Source: Xanthomonas sp. F10
GTDB taxonomy: Bacteria; Pseudomonadota; Gammaproteobacteria; Xanthomonadales; Xanthomonadaceae
Assembly: GCF_014206815.1 (NCBI RefSeq)
Contig: NZ_JACHNP010000001.1
Location: 1,516,456 to 1,580,455, forward strand
Reading direction: 5' to 3'
Length of the DNA stretch: 64,000 nucleotides
A program made the translations under genes and the position numbers. A model generated the notes under the pieces. That model worked only from the letters and a program-made list of their open reading frames with translations. It did not search any database and had not been told where the DNA came from. Below are positions 1 to 8,998 of the stretch, in pieces. Every line of letters begins with the position of its first letter. The first letter of the stretch is position 1.

Positions 1-236
1 ACGAAGCGCTCGTAGTGGCCCAGGTCCAGGTCGGTCTCGGCGCCGTCGTCGGTGACGTACACCTCGCCATGCTGGAACGGGCTCATCGTGCCCGGGTCGA
101 CGTTGATGTAGGGGTCCAGCTTCATCATCGTGACCGACAGGCCACGTGCTTCGAGAATGGACGCAAGCGAAGCGGCCGCGATGCCCTTGCCAAGCGAGGA
201 CACTACGCCGCCGGTAACGAAGATCAGGGGGGTCAT
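1..236 (-). CDS. pyrG: CTP synthase, N-terminal part (runs off the window)
   Basis: CTP synthase makes CTP from UTP, ATP and glutamine in the cytoplasm. Only the first 78 or so residues are in the window. They start [18 protein letters not shown], with the P-loop [10 protein letters not shown] at residues 9-18, followed by the conserved stretches [19 protein letters not shown] and [18 protein letters not shown] of the synthetase domain. The ATG at 234-236 gives the family's normal N terminus. The C-terminal glutaminase domain lies outside. Identification is certain from these motifs. Confidence 0.97.
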   Translation of the reverse strand, partial: MTPLIFVTGGVVSSLGKGIAAASLASILEARGLSVTMMKLDPYINVDPGTMSPFQHGEVYVTDDGAETDLDLGHYERF

Positions 237-316
237 GGCTCAAAGGCCTCCCGGAAAGCCATAGTTTAACGGGTGAAGCGGATTTGCCCAAGCGCTTTCG
301 CGAACAGCCGCCCCAC

Positions 317-349
317 AAAAAAGCGACGCCCCGGGCGACCGGGGCGTCG
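317..349 (-). terminator. Rho-independent terminator after the small Ala/Lys-rich gene
   Basis: Read on the minus strand, a 9-bp stem CGACGCCCC/GGGGCGTCG (341-349 with 324-332) closes an 8-nt loop and is followed by six T residues (317-322). It lies 24 bp past the stop of the 84-residue gene at 373-627 and before pyrG, so it most likely ends that transcript. Confidence 0.8.
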
Positions 350-372
350 TGTGCAGGAAACCGTGCGCAGGC

Positions 373-627
373 TCAGGGCTTGCGCGCTTCCTCTTCCTCT
401 TCCTTCTTCGGCGCGGCCGCATCCTTGCCGGCCTTGTGCTCGGCAGCGGCGGCGGCGCGGCGCTTGGCCTTGGCGTCGGCCTCGGCCTTTTCCTTGGCGA
501 CCTGCGCCTCGTAGGCGGCGGCACCGGAGGCGGCCGGATCGGCGCTCTGCGCCTGGGCCATCGCGACCGGCACGGCCACCGCGGCGGCGACCAGGGCGGC
601 CAGGGTCAACAGCTTGCGAACGTTCAT
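373..627 (-). CDS. Small secreted Ala/Lys/Glu-rich hypothetical protein
   Basis: An 84-residue protein of unknown function. It begins MNVRKLLTLAALVAAAVAVP with a typical Sec signal peptide, cleaved probably after the AMAQAQ region near residue 27. The mature part is low complexity: alanine-rich, then alternating K/E/A (residues 44-66), and a strongly acidic run EEEEE near the C terminus, so it is probably helical or disordered. It stands alone between pyrG and parE and is followed by its own terminator, which supports it being a real monocistronic gene. The start at 627 is preceded by AGGAGTCTGCC (minus strand), a good ribosome site. No family could be assigned. Confidence 0.75.
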   Translation of the reverse strand: MNVRKLLTLAALVAAAVAVPVAMAQAQSADPAASGAAAYEAQVAKEKAEADAKAKRRAAAAAEHKAGKDAAAPKKEEEEEARKP

Positions 628-792
628 GGCAGACTCCTTTGGGACGTGCGACGAAGATGTGGGCGACGTCGCGGTTTTTCCAGGGCCAGCGTAGCGCAGA
701 GCCCCCGCACCCGCCCTGAACACCGGCGACGTGCAAAAAACCGCCGCAGACCGCACACTTCCGGATCTGCTTCGCGCCACCTGCTGAGACGC

Positions 793-2682
793 ATGAATAC
801 CCGCTACAACGCCGCCGACATCGAAGTTCTCTCTGGCCTGGACCCGGTCAAGCGCCGGCCCGGCATGTACACCGACACCGCACGCCCCAACCACCTGGCG
901 CAGGAAGTCATCGACAACGCCGTGGACGAGGCACTGGCCGGCCACGCCCGGCACATCGAGGTGACGCTGTACAAGGACGGCAGTTGCGAGGTGTCCGACG
1001 ATGGCCGCGGCATGCCGGTGGACATCCACCCGGAAGAGAAGATCTCCGGCGTCGAACTGATCCTGACCCGGCTGCACGCCGGCGGCAAGTTCAGCGACCG
1101 CAACTACACCTTCAGCGGCGGCCTGCACGGCGTCGGCGTCAGCGTGGTCAATGCGCTGTCCACCCGGGTGGAGCTGTTCATCAAGCGCGAAGGCAACGAA
1201 TACCGCATGGCCTTCGCCGATGGCCACGCCGCCTCCAAGCTGGAGATCGTCGGCAGCGTCGGCAAGAAGAACACCGGCACGCGCCTGCGCTTCTGGCCGG
1301 ATCCGAAGTATTTCGACACGCCGAAGTTCGCGGTGCGCGCGCTGCGCCACCTGCTGCGCGCCAAGGCCGTGCTGTGCCCCGGGCTGACCGTCAAGCTGCA
1401 CGACGAGGCCACCGGCGAACAGGACACCTGGTACTTCGAGGACGGCCTGCGCGACTACCTGCGCGGCGAATTGGCCGAGCGCGAGCTGCTGCCGGCCGAG
1501 CTGTTCGTCGGCAGCCTGAAGAAGGACCGCGAGATCGTCGACTGGGCGGTAGCCTGGGTGGTGGAAGGCGAACTGGTGCAGGAGAGCTACGTCAACCTGA
1601 TTCCGACCGCGCAGCACGGCACCCACGTCAACGGCCTGCGCAGCGGCCTCACCGACGCGCTGCGCGAGTTCTGCGATTTCCGCAACCTGCTGCCGCGCGG
1701 CGTGAAGCTGGCGCCGGAAGACGTGTGGGACCGCGTGGCGTTCGTGCTGTCGCTGAAGATGACCGACCCGCAGTTCAGCGGCCAGACCAAGGAACGCCTG
1801 TCCTCGCGCCAGGCCGCCGGCTTCATCGAGGGCGCCGCGCACGATGCCTTCAGCCTGTGGTTGAACCAGAACGTGGAGACCGGCACGCGCATCGCGCAGA
1901 TCGCCATCGACCGCGCCAGCGCGCGGCTGAAGACCGAGAAGCAGATCGTGCGCAAGAAGGTCACCCAGGGTCCGGCGCTGCCGGGCAAGCTGGCCGACTG
2001 CATCAGCCAGGACCTGTCGCGCACCGAACTGTTCCTGGTCGAGGGCGACTCGGCCGGCGGCAGCGCCAAGCAGGCCCGCGACAAGGATTTCCAGGCGATC
2101 CTGCCGCTGCGCGGCAAGATCCTCAACACCTGGGAAGTGGCCTCCGGCAGCGTGCTGGCCTCCGAGGAAGTGCACAACCTGGCGATCGCGATCGGCTGCG
2201 ACCCGGGCAAGGAAGAGATCGACGGCCTGCGCTACGGCAAGGTGGTGATCCTGGCCGACGCCGACTCCGACGGCCTGCACATCGCCACCCTGCTGACCGC
2301 GCTGTTCCTGCGCCACTTCCCTGCCCTGGTGCGCGCCGGCCACGTGTTCGTGGCGATGCCGCCGCTGTTCCGCGTGGACGTGGGCAAGCAGGTGTTCTAC
2401 GCGCTGGACGAGGAAGAGAAGCGCTCGCTGCTGGACAAGATCCAGCGCGAGAAGATCAAGGGCCAGGTCAGCGTGACCCGCTTCAAGGGCCTGGGCGAGA
2501 TGAATCCGCAGCAGCTGCGCGAATCCACCATCCACCCGGACACCCGGCGCCTGGTGCAGCTGACCGTGGACGACGGCGACCAGACCCGCTCGTTGATGGA
2601 CATGCTGCTGGCCAAGAAGCGCGCCGGCGACCGCAAGCAGTGGCTGGAGACCAAGGGCGACCTGGCGTCGCTGGAGGTCTGA
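793..2682 (+). CDS. parE: DNA topoisomerase IV subunit B
   Basis: ATPase subunit of topoisomerase IV, which with ParC decatenates daughter chromosomes. The product is 629 residues, the normal length for proteobacterial ParE rather than the longer GyrB. The N-terminal GHKL ATPase has NAVDEALAG (near residue 42) and the glycine loop GLHGVGVSVVNALS. The TOPRIM domain has EGDSAGGSA at about residue 417, PLRGKILN, and the metal-binding DADSDG near 488-492. The C terminus has the conserved FKGLGEMNPQQLRE. An open frame extends 444 bases upstream, but the ATG at 793 gives the family N terminus (MNTRYNAADIEVLSGLDPV). It appears to be transcribed alone. Confidence 0.97.
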   Translation: MNTRYNAADIEVLSGLDPVKRRPGMYTDTARPNHLAQEVIDNAVDEALAGHARHIEVTLYKDGSCEVSDDGRGMPVDIHPEEKISGVELILTRLHAGGKFSDRNYTFSGGLHGVGVSVVNALSTRVELFIKREGNEYRMAFADGHAASKLEIVGSVGKKNTGTRLRFWPDPKYFDTPKFAVRALRHLLRAKAVLCPGLTVKLHDEATGEQDTWYFEDGLRDYLRGELAERELLPAELFVGSLKKDREIVDWAVAWVVEGELVQESYVNLIPTAQHGTHVNGLRSGLTDALREFCDFRNLLPRGVKLAPEDVWDRVAFVLSLKMTDPQFSGQTKERLSSRQAAGFIEGAAHDAFSLWLNQNVETGTRIAQIAIDRASARLKTEKQIVRKKVTQGPALPGKLADCISQDLSRTELFLVEGDSAGGSAKQARDKDFQAILPLRGKILNTWEVASGSVLASEEVHNLAIAIGCDPGKEEIDGLRYGKVVILADADSDGLHIATLLTALFLRHFPALVRAGHVFVAMPPLFRVDVGKQVFYALDEEEKRSLLDKIQREKIKGQVSVTRFKGLGEMNPQQLRESTIHPDTRRLVQLTVDDGDQTRSLMDMLLAKKRAGDRKQWLETKGDLASLEV

Positions 2683-2711
2683 GGCGGCCGCAGCTCGATT
2701 GCTTGCTGCCG

Positions 2712-2780
2712 TCGTAGGAGCGGCTTCAGCCGCGATCCGGTGCTCGGAAAGCCCCGTCGCGGCTGAAGCCGCTCCTACGA
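2712..2780. repeat. REP-like intergenic palindrome, copy 1
   Basis: Two perfect 24-bp inverted arms (2712-2735 and 2757-2780, beginning TCGTAGGAGCGGCTTC) flank a 21-bp loop just after parE. A second copy with the same arm core is at 39990-40056. Such extragenic palindromes occur in many copies in xanthomonad genomes. They can fold as RNA and may stabilise or end upstream transcripts. Confidence 0.85.
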
Positions 2781-2865
2781 TGAAAGACGACGACATGGCG
2801 GGCTTATGCACCGACTTGCTCGTTCGTCACGCTGGCTATCCGGCAATGGATTGCCGCCCAGGCAA

Positions 2866-3678
2866 TCAACCGTGTGCAGGCGCCGCCGCGACCAGGCCGG
2901 TGCAGTCGTGATCCTGTAGCTCCTCCGCACCGACGCCGTCGCCGGGACGTGCCGTGGCCGCCAGCAGCACGAAGCCAGGGCGGCCATCGACATCCGCGCC
3001 GACCACCGCCAGGGTCTGTTGCGCCATGCCCTGCTGCGGCGGCAACGCGCGCGCCAGCAACGTCAACGGATTCGCATCAAGCGCCTCGCCCTCCACGCGC
3101 ATGGCCCGATAGGCGTGGCCGTGCAGCGGTTGCGGCAACGGCGCCCAGGCCGGCCCGATCGACGCCTGCATCGCCTGCAGCTGATCGCGCACCTGCGGCG
3201 CTAGGCAATCGATGTGGATGTGCAACTGGTCCTGCGAGCGCGCCGAGGGCGGATTGATCGTCAGGCTGGCCAGATCGCGCGGCAGCGGCCTGCCCAGTGC
3301 AGTCGCGACCCGGCTGCGCGCCTGCCAGGCCAGGCCCAGCCAGTTCGGCGCACCGGCGGCACGCGCGCGCGGATCCTCGATGCCGCTGACCGGCACCGTC
3401 GGGATCAGCAGGTACTGGTAGGCGCCGCGCAGGTCCTTCATCAGCGCGTAGCGCTGGCCGGGCTCGGCATGGACTTCGCTGCACGGCGCCGGATCGGCGC
3501 CGGCCCGTGCCTGCGGCAGGCAGCGGGTGCTCAGCAGCCGCCACAGGCGCTGCCGATCGTGGGCATGCGGATCGTGTGCGGCCGGCGAGTCGGACACGGG
3601 CCGCGGCGCGCCGATGCAGCCGGCCAGCTGCGTCGCCAGCAACAGGCACAGCGGCAGGCGGAAACGAAAGACGGGCAT
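2866..3678 (-). CDS. cdh: CDP-diacylglycerol pyrophosphatase
   Basis: Hydrolyses CDP-diacylglycerol to CMP and phosphatidate, in phospholipid turnover at the envelope. The 270-residue product has a hydrophobic leader ending in a lipobox-like LAGC (Cys21), so it is probably exported and may be a lipoprotein. The histidine motif HIHIDCL (about residues 153-159) is the HIT-like catalytic signature of this family. Preceding it is the segment SLTINPPSARSQDQL, which is also typical. The start at 3678 is chosen because it gives the signal sequence directly, although the frame is open further upstream. It stands alone, divergent from the S10 peptidase. Confidence 0.85.
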   Translation of the reverse strand: MPVFRFRLPLCLLLATQLAGCIGAPRPVSDSPAAHDPHAHDRQRLWRLLSTRCLPQARAGADPAPCSEVHAEPGQRYALMKDLRGAYQYLLIPTVPVSGIEDPRARAAGAPNWLGLAWQARSRVATALGRPLPRDLASLTINPPSARSQDQLHIHIDCLAPQVRDQLQAMQASIGPAWAPLPQPLHGHAYRAMRVEGEALDANPLTLLARALPPQQGMAQQTLAVVGADVDGRPGFVLLAATARPGDGVGAEELQDHDCTGLVAAAPAHG

Positions 3679-3835
3679 GCGCAGCGGACCGGACACGGGA
3701 CGAACCGGCGATTGTAGCCAGCGCCGATGAACCGGCATGCCGCGGCGGCGCCGCCAGCGACCATGGCTTTGTGCACATCCGCCACGCCGACGCCGCGGCC
3801 TAGCATGCCGGCTCCCTCCCTGCGAGCGACTGCCC

Positions 3836-5335
3836 GTGCCGACCTTCCCCTCCGTCCTGCTGGCCGTGCTGCTGGCCGCGACGCCGATGACCGCGGCGCT
3901 GGCCGCCGATGCCGATGCGGCGAATGCCGACAAGCCCGACAAGGCTGCCGCCGAACCGGCGCCGCTGCCGGCCGACGCGCAGACCAGCCAGTCCATCCAG
4001 CTCGACGGTCGCACGCTGCGCTACACGGTCAAGGTCGGCACGCTGCCGGTGAAGGACAAGCAGGGCAAGGTCGTCGCCGACGTGGTCTATACCGCCTACA
4101 CCATGGACGGCAAGGACCGCCCGGTGACCTTCGCGCTCAACGGCGGCCCCGGCGCGGCCTCGGTGTATCTCAACCTGGGCGCGATCGGGCCGAAGGTGGT
4201 GGCGTTCGGCAGCGAGGGCGACAGCGCCTCGGCGCCGGCGCACCTGCGCGACAACCCCGGCACCTGGCTGGATTTCACCGACCTGGTGTTCATCGACCCG
4301 GTCGGTACCGGCTTCAGCCGCTCGCGGGTGCCCGACGAGCAGGCCAAGAAGCAGTTCTACAACCCGCAGGCGGACGTCGAGTACCTCTCGCGCACCATCT
4401 ACGACTGGCTGCTGAAGAACCAGCGCCTGCAATCGCGCAAATACCTGGTCGGCGAAAGCTACGGCGGCTTCCGCGGCCCGCGCATCACCCACTACCTGCA
4501 GACCAAGCTCGGCGTGGCGATGAACGGCGTGGTCCTGGTCTCGCCGTATCTGAACCCGACGCTGGACGACAACGGCGACGTCTCGCCGCTGCCGTGGATG
4601 CTGACCCTGCCGTCGATCGCCGCCGCGCACCTGGAGCGCGAGGGCAAGCTGACCCCGGAGGCGATGCGCCAGGTGATCGACTACACCCGCGGCGATTACG
4701 TCACGGCGCTGCTGCGCGGGCGTTCCGACCCGGCCGGCACCACCCGCATGATCCAGCAGGTGACCGCGATGACCGGCCTTGACCCGGCCTTCGTGCGCCG
4801 CGCCGGCGGCCGCCTGGAGACCCAGGCCTATCTGCGCGAGGTGTTCCGCGACAAGGGCGAACTGGGCAGCCGCTACGACTCCAACGTCACCGCCTTCGAC
4901 CCGTTCCCCAACGCCCCCGAGCAGCGCGCCAACGACCCGCTGCTGGACAGCATCATCGCCCCCACCACCACCGCGATGGTCGATTTCGTGACCCGCGTGG
5001 TCGGCTGGAAAATCGACGCCCGCTACGAGGCGCTGAACTACGACGTGAACCGGCTGTGGGACTGGGACGACGAGCTGCGCAAGGGCTCGGTGACGCAACT
5101 GCGCCAGTCGGTGGCGATCGACCCGAAGCTGCGCGTGCTGATCGTGCACGGCTGGAACGACCTGTCGTGCCCGTTCATGGGCTCGGTGCTGACCGTGGAC
5201 CAGATGCCGGTGATGGGCAACGACCCGACCCGCGTGCAGGTCAAGAACTATCCCGGCGGCCACATGTTCTACAACCGCGCCGACAGCCAGCGCGCGCTGC
5301 GCCAGGACGTTTTGGCGATGTATCGGGCGAACTAG
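3836..5335 (+). CDS. Secreted serine carboxypeptidase, family S10
   Basis: Predicted exported peptidase removing C-terminal residues from peptides. The start is GTG at 3836 because it gives a clean signal peptide (MPTFPSVLLAVLLAATPMTAALA); the in-frame ATG at 3737 would add 33 arginine-rich residues. The 499-residue product shows the S10 alpha/beta-hydrolase catalytic triad: Ser208 in GESYGG, Asp442 in HGWNDLSCPF and His476 in YPGGHMFY. An early NGGPGAAS oxyanion motif is also present. Bacterial S10 enzymes are common in Xanthomonas, Burkholderia and relatives. The natural substrate is unknown. Confidence 0.9.
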   Translation: MPTFPSVLLAVLLAATPMTAALAADADAANADKPDKAAAEPAPLPADAQTSQSIQLDGRTLRYTVKVGTLPVKDKQGKVVADVVYTAYTMDGKDRPVTFALNGGPGAASVYLNLGAIGPKVVAFGSEGDSASAPAHLRDNPGTWLDFTDLVFIDPVGTGFSRSRVPDEQAKKQFYNPQADVEYLSRTIYDWLLKNQRLQSRKYLVGESYGGFRGPRITHYLQTKLGVAMNGVVLVSPYLNPTLDDNGDVSPLPWMLTLPSIAAAHLEREGKLTPEAMRQVIDYTRGDYVTALLRGRSDPAGTTRMIQQVTAMTGLDPAFVRRAGGRLETQAYLREVFRDKGELGSRYDSNVTAFDPFPNAPEQRANDPLLDSIIAPTTTAMVDFVTRVVGWKIDARYEALNYDVNRLWDWDDELRKGSVTQLRQSVAIDPKLRVLIVHGWNDLSCPFMGSVLTVDQMPVMGNDPTRVQVKNYPGGHMFYNRADSQRALRQDVLAMYRAN

Positions 5336-5336
5336 C

Positions 5337-5558
5337 GGGGATTGGGCATTCGGGATTGGGGATTCGCTAAGGCGGGTTCCCGGCGCCGACAGCGGAGATT
5401 GGGGAGTTGGGATTGGGGATTCGGAAAAGCCGCATTTCGGCGGCGTGAGCCAGTCCGCATGATTCGGGCAGAGCTCGCTGCAGAGCGGCGAGCGGATATC
5501 AGGCTAGCCGGGAATCCGCCTTAGCGAATCCCCATCCCAACTCCCCAATCCCCGCCCC
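5337..5558. repeat. G-rich intergenic repeat cluster with an inverted copy
   Basis: The 225-bp space between the S10 peptidase and pit is almost filled by copies of a degenerate unit GGGATTGGGGATTCG. Forward copies are at about 5337-5366 and 5394-5433, and an inverted copy at about 5520-5558. Each arm continues into a TAAGGCGGGTT-like tail (5368-5378), mirrored at 5512-5523. The first unit has four runs of three or more G with short loops, a standard G-quadruplex pattern on the plus strand. The inverted copy has the same pattern on the minus strand. Related units are at 12271-12393 and 30066-30097. Confidence 0.75.
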
Positions 5559-5560
5559 AC

Positions 5561-6682
5561 TCACACCCACCCGGCCAGCGCGAATCCCCGAAAAATCAGG
5601 TACGCCACGCCGGCGGCGGCGGGGATGGTCAGGATCCAGGCCCAGACGATGCGTTCGATGACGCCGAAGCGCAGCGAGCGCGGGTTCTTGGCAAAGCCCA
5701 CGCCCATGATCGCGGTGGAGATGCTGTGGGTGGTGGAGACCGGCATGCCGAAGTGCGCGGCCAGGGTCAGGATCGTGGCCGAGCTGGTCTCCGCGGCGAA
5801 GCCGTGGATCGGATGCAGCTTGACCATCTTGTGGCCCAGGGTCTTGATGATCTTCCAGCCGCCGGAGGCGGTGCCGGCGGCCATCACCACCGCGCAGGTC
5901 AGCACGATCCAGGTGGCGATGCCCTGCCCCTGATGGGCGTCGGGGTGCAGGAACGCCAGCCACGACGGCAGCTCGTCCAGGGCGCCGGTGCTCTGTGCGC
6001 CGATCAGGGTCATGGCGATGATGCCCATGGTCTTCTGCGCATCGTTGTGGCCGTGCGCGTAACCCATGTACGCGGCCGAGGCGATCTGCGCCTTGCCGAA
6101 GAAGGCGTTGACCCAGCGCGGCCGCGCCAGCCGCCCGAGCGGACCGCCCAGCTTGGCCAGGCCGGCGATCGCCGCCCACAGCAGCAGCATCACCGCGATG
6201 CCGAGCAGGAAACCGGCGATCGGCGAGGTGACCATCGGCACGAACACCTTCCACAGCAGGCCCTTGTTCTTGGCCCAGTCGCCGACGTTCTGCGACCAGA
6301 TCAGCGCGCCCCAGTTGTTGTGCGCGGCGGCCAGGCCGGCGCCGCACAGGCCGCCGATCAGCGCATGCGAGGACGAGGACGGCAGGCCCTTCCACCAGGT
6401 GATCAGGTTCCACACGATGCCGCCGAGCAGCGCGCACAGCACCACCTGCGGGGTCACCGCGACCACGTCGGTGTTGAGCAGGCCCGAGGCGATGGTCATC
6501 GCCACGGCGGTGCCGGTCAGCGCGCCGACCAGGTTCATCGCCGCGGCCAGCATCACCGCCCAGCCGGGACTGAGCACCTTGGTGGCGACCACGGTGGCGA
6601 TCGAGTTGGCGGTGTCGTGGAAGCCGTTGATGAACTCGAACACCAGCGCCGCCAGGATCACGATCAGGACCAGGGTCAGCAT
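5561..6682 (-). CDS. pit: Inorganic phosphate transporter, PiT family
   Basis: Inner-membrane symporter for metal-phosphate complexes with low-affinity phosphate uptake. The 373-residue product has the PiT signature GFHDTANSIA at residues 20-29, a second repeat-type motif AMGYAHGHNDAQKTMG, and multiple hydrophobic segments. Length fits bacterial single-domain PiT proteins. The start at 6682 is chosen over upstream in-frame codons because it gives the normal N terminus MLTLVLIVILAALVFEF. The gene follows the DUF47 gene by 85 bp on the same strand, the standard Pit-accessory arrangement, so both are probably cotranscribed. Confidence 0.93.
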   Translation of the reverse strand: MLTLVLIVILAALVFEFINGFHDTANSIATVVATKVLSPGWAVMLAAAMNLVGALTGTAVAMTIASGLLNTDVVAVTPQVVLCALLGGIVWNLITWWKGLPSSSSHALIGGLCGAGLAAAHNNWGALIWSQNVGDWAKNKGLLWKVFVPMVTSPIAGFLLGIAVMLLLWAAIAGLAKLGGPLGRLARPRWVNAFFGKAQIASAAYMGYAHGHNDAQKTMGIIAMTLIGAQSTGALDELPSWLAFLHPDAHQGQGIATWIVLTCAVVMAAGTASGGWKIIKTLGHKMVKLHPIHGFAAETSSATILTLAAHFGMPVSTTHSISTAIMGVGFAKNPRSLRFGVIERIVWAWILTIPAAAGVAYLIFRGFALAGWV

Positions 6683-6767
6683 TGGCGCGCCTCCGCGCAC
6701 GAACCAGCGGCGGCCGGCGCGCACAGGGCGCCGCGGCCGCGCAGGCAGCAACTCCGCAGCGCGTCCA

Positions 6768-7394
6768 TCAGGAGTTCTTCAGCACGATCTGGTAAACCAC
6801 CACGCCGGCCTCGCGGCAGCGGTCGATGGCCTTCTCCAGGATTTCGAAGAACTCCTTGAGCAGGAACATCTGCAGGTTGTCCAGGCGCCCGGAGTAGATG
6901 TCGCGGTACAGCTCCAGCATCAGCCGGTCGGCCTCGTTCTCCAGCGAACGCAGCTTGTCGTTGAGCGCACTCATCCGGTCCAGGTTCATGTTGCGCAGAT
7001 CGTGGACCATCTCCACCACCACCGCCGCGGCCTGCTCGAGCATCGCCGCGCGCGGGGCGAAGTCGATGTGCTCCAGGTGCTGGATCGCCAGCGAGTAGCG
7101 GTCGGCGAACTTCTCCACCTGCTTGGGGATCTTGTACAGCGCCGAGCCCAGCGCCTCGATGTCCTCGCGCTCGATCGGGGTCATGAAGCTGTCCACCAGC
7201 GCCTGGCCGATCTTGTCGGACGCGGCGCGCTCGCGCAGGCGCGCCAGCTTGAAGCCGTCCAGCGCCGGCTGCCGGTCGGACTCGCGCATCATCGCGTGCA
7301 GGGCCTTGGTGCTGTCGTAGGCGGCCTGCGCCGCCTCGTCGAGCAGGGTGTAGAACTGCTTGCCGGAACCGAAGATGGTCTGCAACGAAAACAT
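6768..7394 (-). CDS. DUF47 (PhoU-like) phosphate transport accessory protein
   Basis: A 208-residue all-helical cytoplasmic protein of the DUF47/YkaA family, related in fold to PhoU and usually encoded just upstream of pit, where it is thought to control phosphate uptake. Family-like stretches are MFSLQTIFGSGKQFYTLL at the start, TPIEREDIEALGSALY in the middle and LENEADRLMLE later. The start at 7394 yields this normal N terminus. First gene of the probable DUF47-pit operon. Confidence 0.9.
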   Translation of the reverse strand: MFSLQTIFGSGKQFYTLLDEAAQAAYDSTKALHAMMRESDRQPALDGFKLARLRERAASDKIGQALVDSFMTPIEREDIEALGSALYKIPKQVEKFADRYSLAIQHLEHIDFAPRAAMLEQAAAVVVEMVHDLRNMNLDRMSALNDKLRSLENEADRLMLELYRDIYSGRLDNLQMFLLKEFFEILEKAIDRCREAGVVVYQIVLKNS

Positions 7395-7654
7395 GCAACG
7401 CGCTTCCCGCCGTCGCGGGAAGGACGGCACTGGGGCGGAATTATGACTGTTTGCTGACACCTGCGGGTAGTCGCGGCGGCCAGGCATGCCCCTGACGGCG
7501 TCGCGGCGGCGTGGACGCGGCCCCCACCCGGGTTTGCTACCATCGCAGCCGCGCCCTCCGCGGGCGCACCCTATGGACGACCACCCCAGCCCCCCTCCCC
7601 CGCGCCGCAACGGCGCCCATGTCCCCGCTTTCCTTGGCGCCAAGGAGCGCGCGC

Positions 7655-8998
7655 ATGCTTGAACTGTTGATCGTGGCAGCCCTGGTGCTGCTGAACGGTT
7701 TCTTCGCGATGTCCGAGATGTCGCTGATGACCTCGCGCAAGAGCCGCCTGAAGCAGATGGCGCAGACCAGCACGCGCGCGGCCAAGGCGCTGGCGCTGGC
7801 CGAGAACCCCGAGCACTTCCTGTCCACCGTGCAGATCGGCATCACCGCGATCGGCATCCTGACCGGCGTGTTCGGCGGCGAGGCCATCGGCGTGGCGATC
7901 GCGGCCAAGCTGCAGGCGCTGTTCCCGGCGCTGTCCGCCAACTTCACCCTGTTCGGCGATCCGCAGCCGTGGTCGGCGCTGATCGGCAAGACCCTGGCGA
8001 TCGTGCTGATCACCTTCCTGACGCTGATCTTCGGCGAACTGGTGCCCAAGCGCCTGGCGCTGACCCGCTCGGAGGCCATCGCCGGCTTCGTCGCGATGCC
8101 GATGGGCTGGCTGGCCTGGATCGCCGCGCCGTTCGTGTGGGTGCTGTCGCGCTCGACCCGGCTGGTGCTGCGCCTGCTCGGCCTGGGCAAGGAGGAGTCG
8201 GCCTCGGTGTCCGAAGAGGAGATCCGCATGCTGGTGGCCGAGAGCCACGAGGCCGGCGTGATCGACGCGCACGAGCGCGACATGATGAACAGGGTCATGC
8301 GCCTGGGCGACCGCACCGCCGACAGCCTGATGACCCCGCGCAACCGCATCGCCTGGCTCGACGCCAACGCCGAGCCGCAGCGCAACCTGCAGGTGATGCG
8401 CGAGCACGAGTTCTCGCGCTACCCGGTGTATCGCGGCAGCGACCAGGACATCGCCGGCGTGCTGGAGGTGAAATCGCTGGTCACGCGCATGGACGGCGAC
8501 GCCACCCAATTGTTCCAGAGCCTGCGCGACACCCTGTTCGTGTCCGAATCCACGCACGCGATGAAGCTGCTGGAGATCTTCCGCGAGGAGCAGCAGTCGA
8601 TGGCGCTGGTGGTGGACGAGTACGGCGAGATCCAGGGCCTGGTGACGATCAGCGACCTGATGGGCGCGGTGGTCGGGCGCCTGCAGTCGGCCGACAACGC
8701 CGACGAGGACGCGCTGGTGGTGACCCGCGCCGACGGCTCGCTGCTGATCGACGGCTCGCTGGCGATCGAGGATCTGCGCGAACTGCTCGGCGGCGCCGAA
8801 CTGCCCAGCGCCGAGGAAGGCGACTACAACACCCTGGCCGGGCTGTGCATCTACTACTTCGGGCGCATCCCGCATGCGGGAGAGTTCTTCGACTGGGCCG
8901 GCTGGCGCATCGAGATCGTCGACCTGGACGGCGCGCGCGTGGACAAGCTGCTGCTGCGCAAGCTGCAGGACGAGAACAGCGATGACATCACCGGGTGA
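7655..8998 (+). CDS. CNNM/CorC-type membrane protein with CBS domains (hemolysin family)
   Basis: 447 residues. The N-terminal DUF21 (CNNM) membrane domain covers about residues 1-190 with four hydrophobic segments and starts MLELLIVAALVLLNGFFAMSE. A paired CBS module follows at about 210-340 (SLMTPRNRIAWLDA...). The C-terminal CorC_HlyC domain carries DYNTLAGLCIYYFGRIPHAGE. Family members are implicated in magnesium or cobalt efflux or resistance; the hemolysin name is historical. AAGGAG at 7642-7647, 7 nt upstream of the ATG at 7655, fixes the start although the frame is open further upstream. It overlaps the next gene by 17 bp. Confidence 0.88.
   Translation: MLELLIVAALVLLNGFFAMSEMSLMTSRKSRLKQMAQTSTRAAKALALAENPEHFLSTVQIGITAIGILTGVFGGEAIGVAIAAKLQALFPALSANFTLFGDPQPWSALIGKTLAIVLITFLTLIFGELVPKRLALTRSEAIAGFVAMPMGWLAWIAAPFVWVLSRSTRLVLRLLGLGKEESASVSEEEIRMLVAESHEAGVIDAHERDMMNRVMRLGDRTADSLMTPRNRIAWLDANAEPQRNLQVMREHEFSRYPVYRGSDQDIAGVLEVKSLVTRMDGDATQLFQSLRDTLFVSESTHAMKLLEIFREEQQSMALVVDEYGEIQGLVTISDLMGAVVGRLQSADNADEDALVVTRADGSLLIDGSLAIEDLRELLGGAELPSAEEGDYNTLAGLCIYYFGRIPHAGEFFDWAGWRIEIVDLDGARVDKLLLRKLQDENSDDITG

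Noticed and set aside
373-2811. 812-codon open frame antisense to parE
   Set aside because: It has no domain structure and is rich in A, H, L, Q and R as expected from the complement of GC-rich coding DNA; only its last 84 codons form a real gene.
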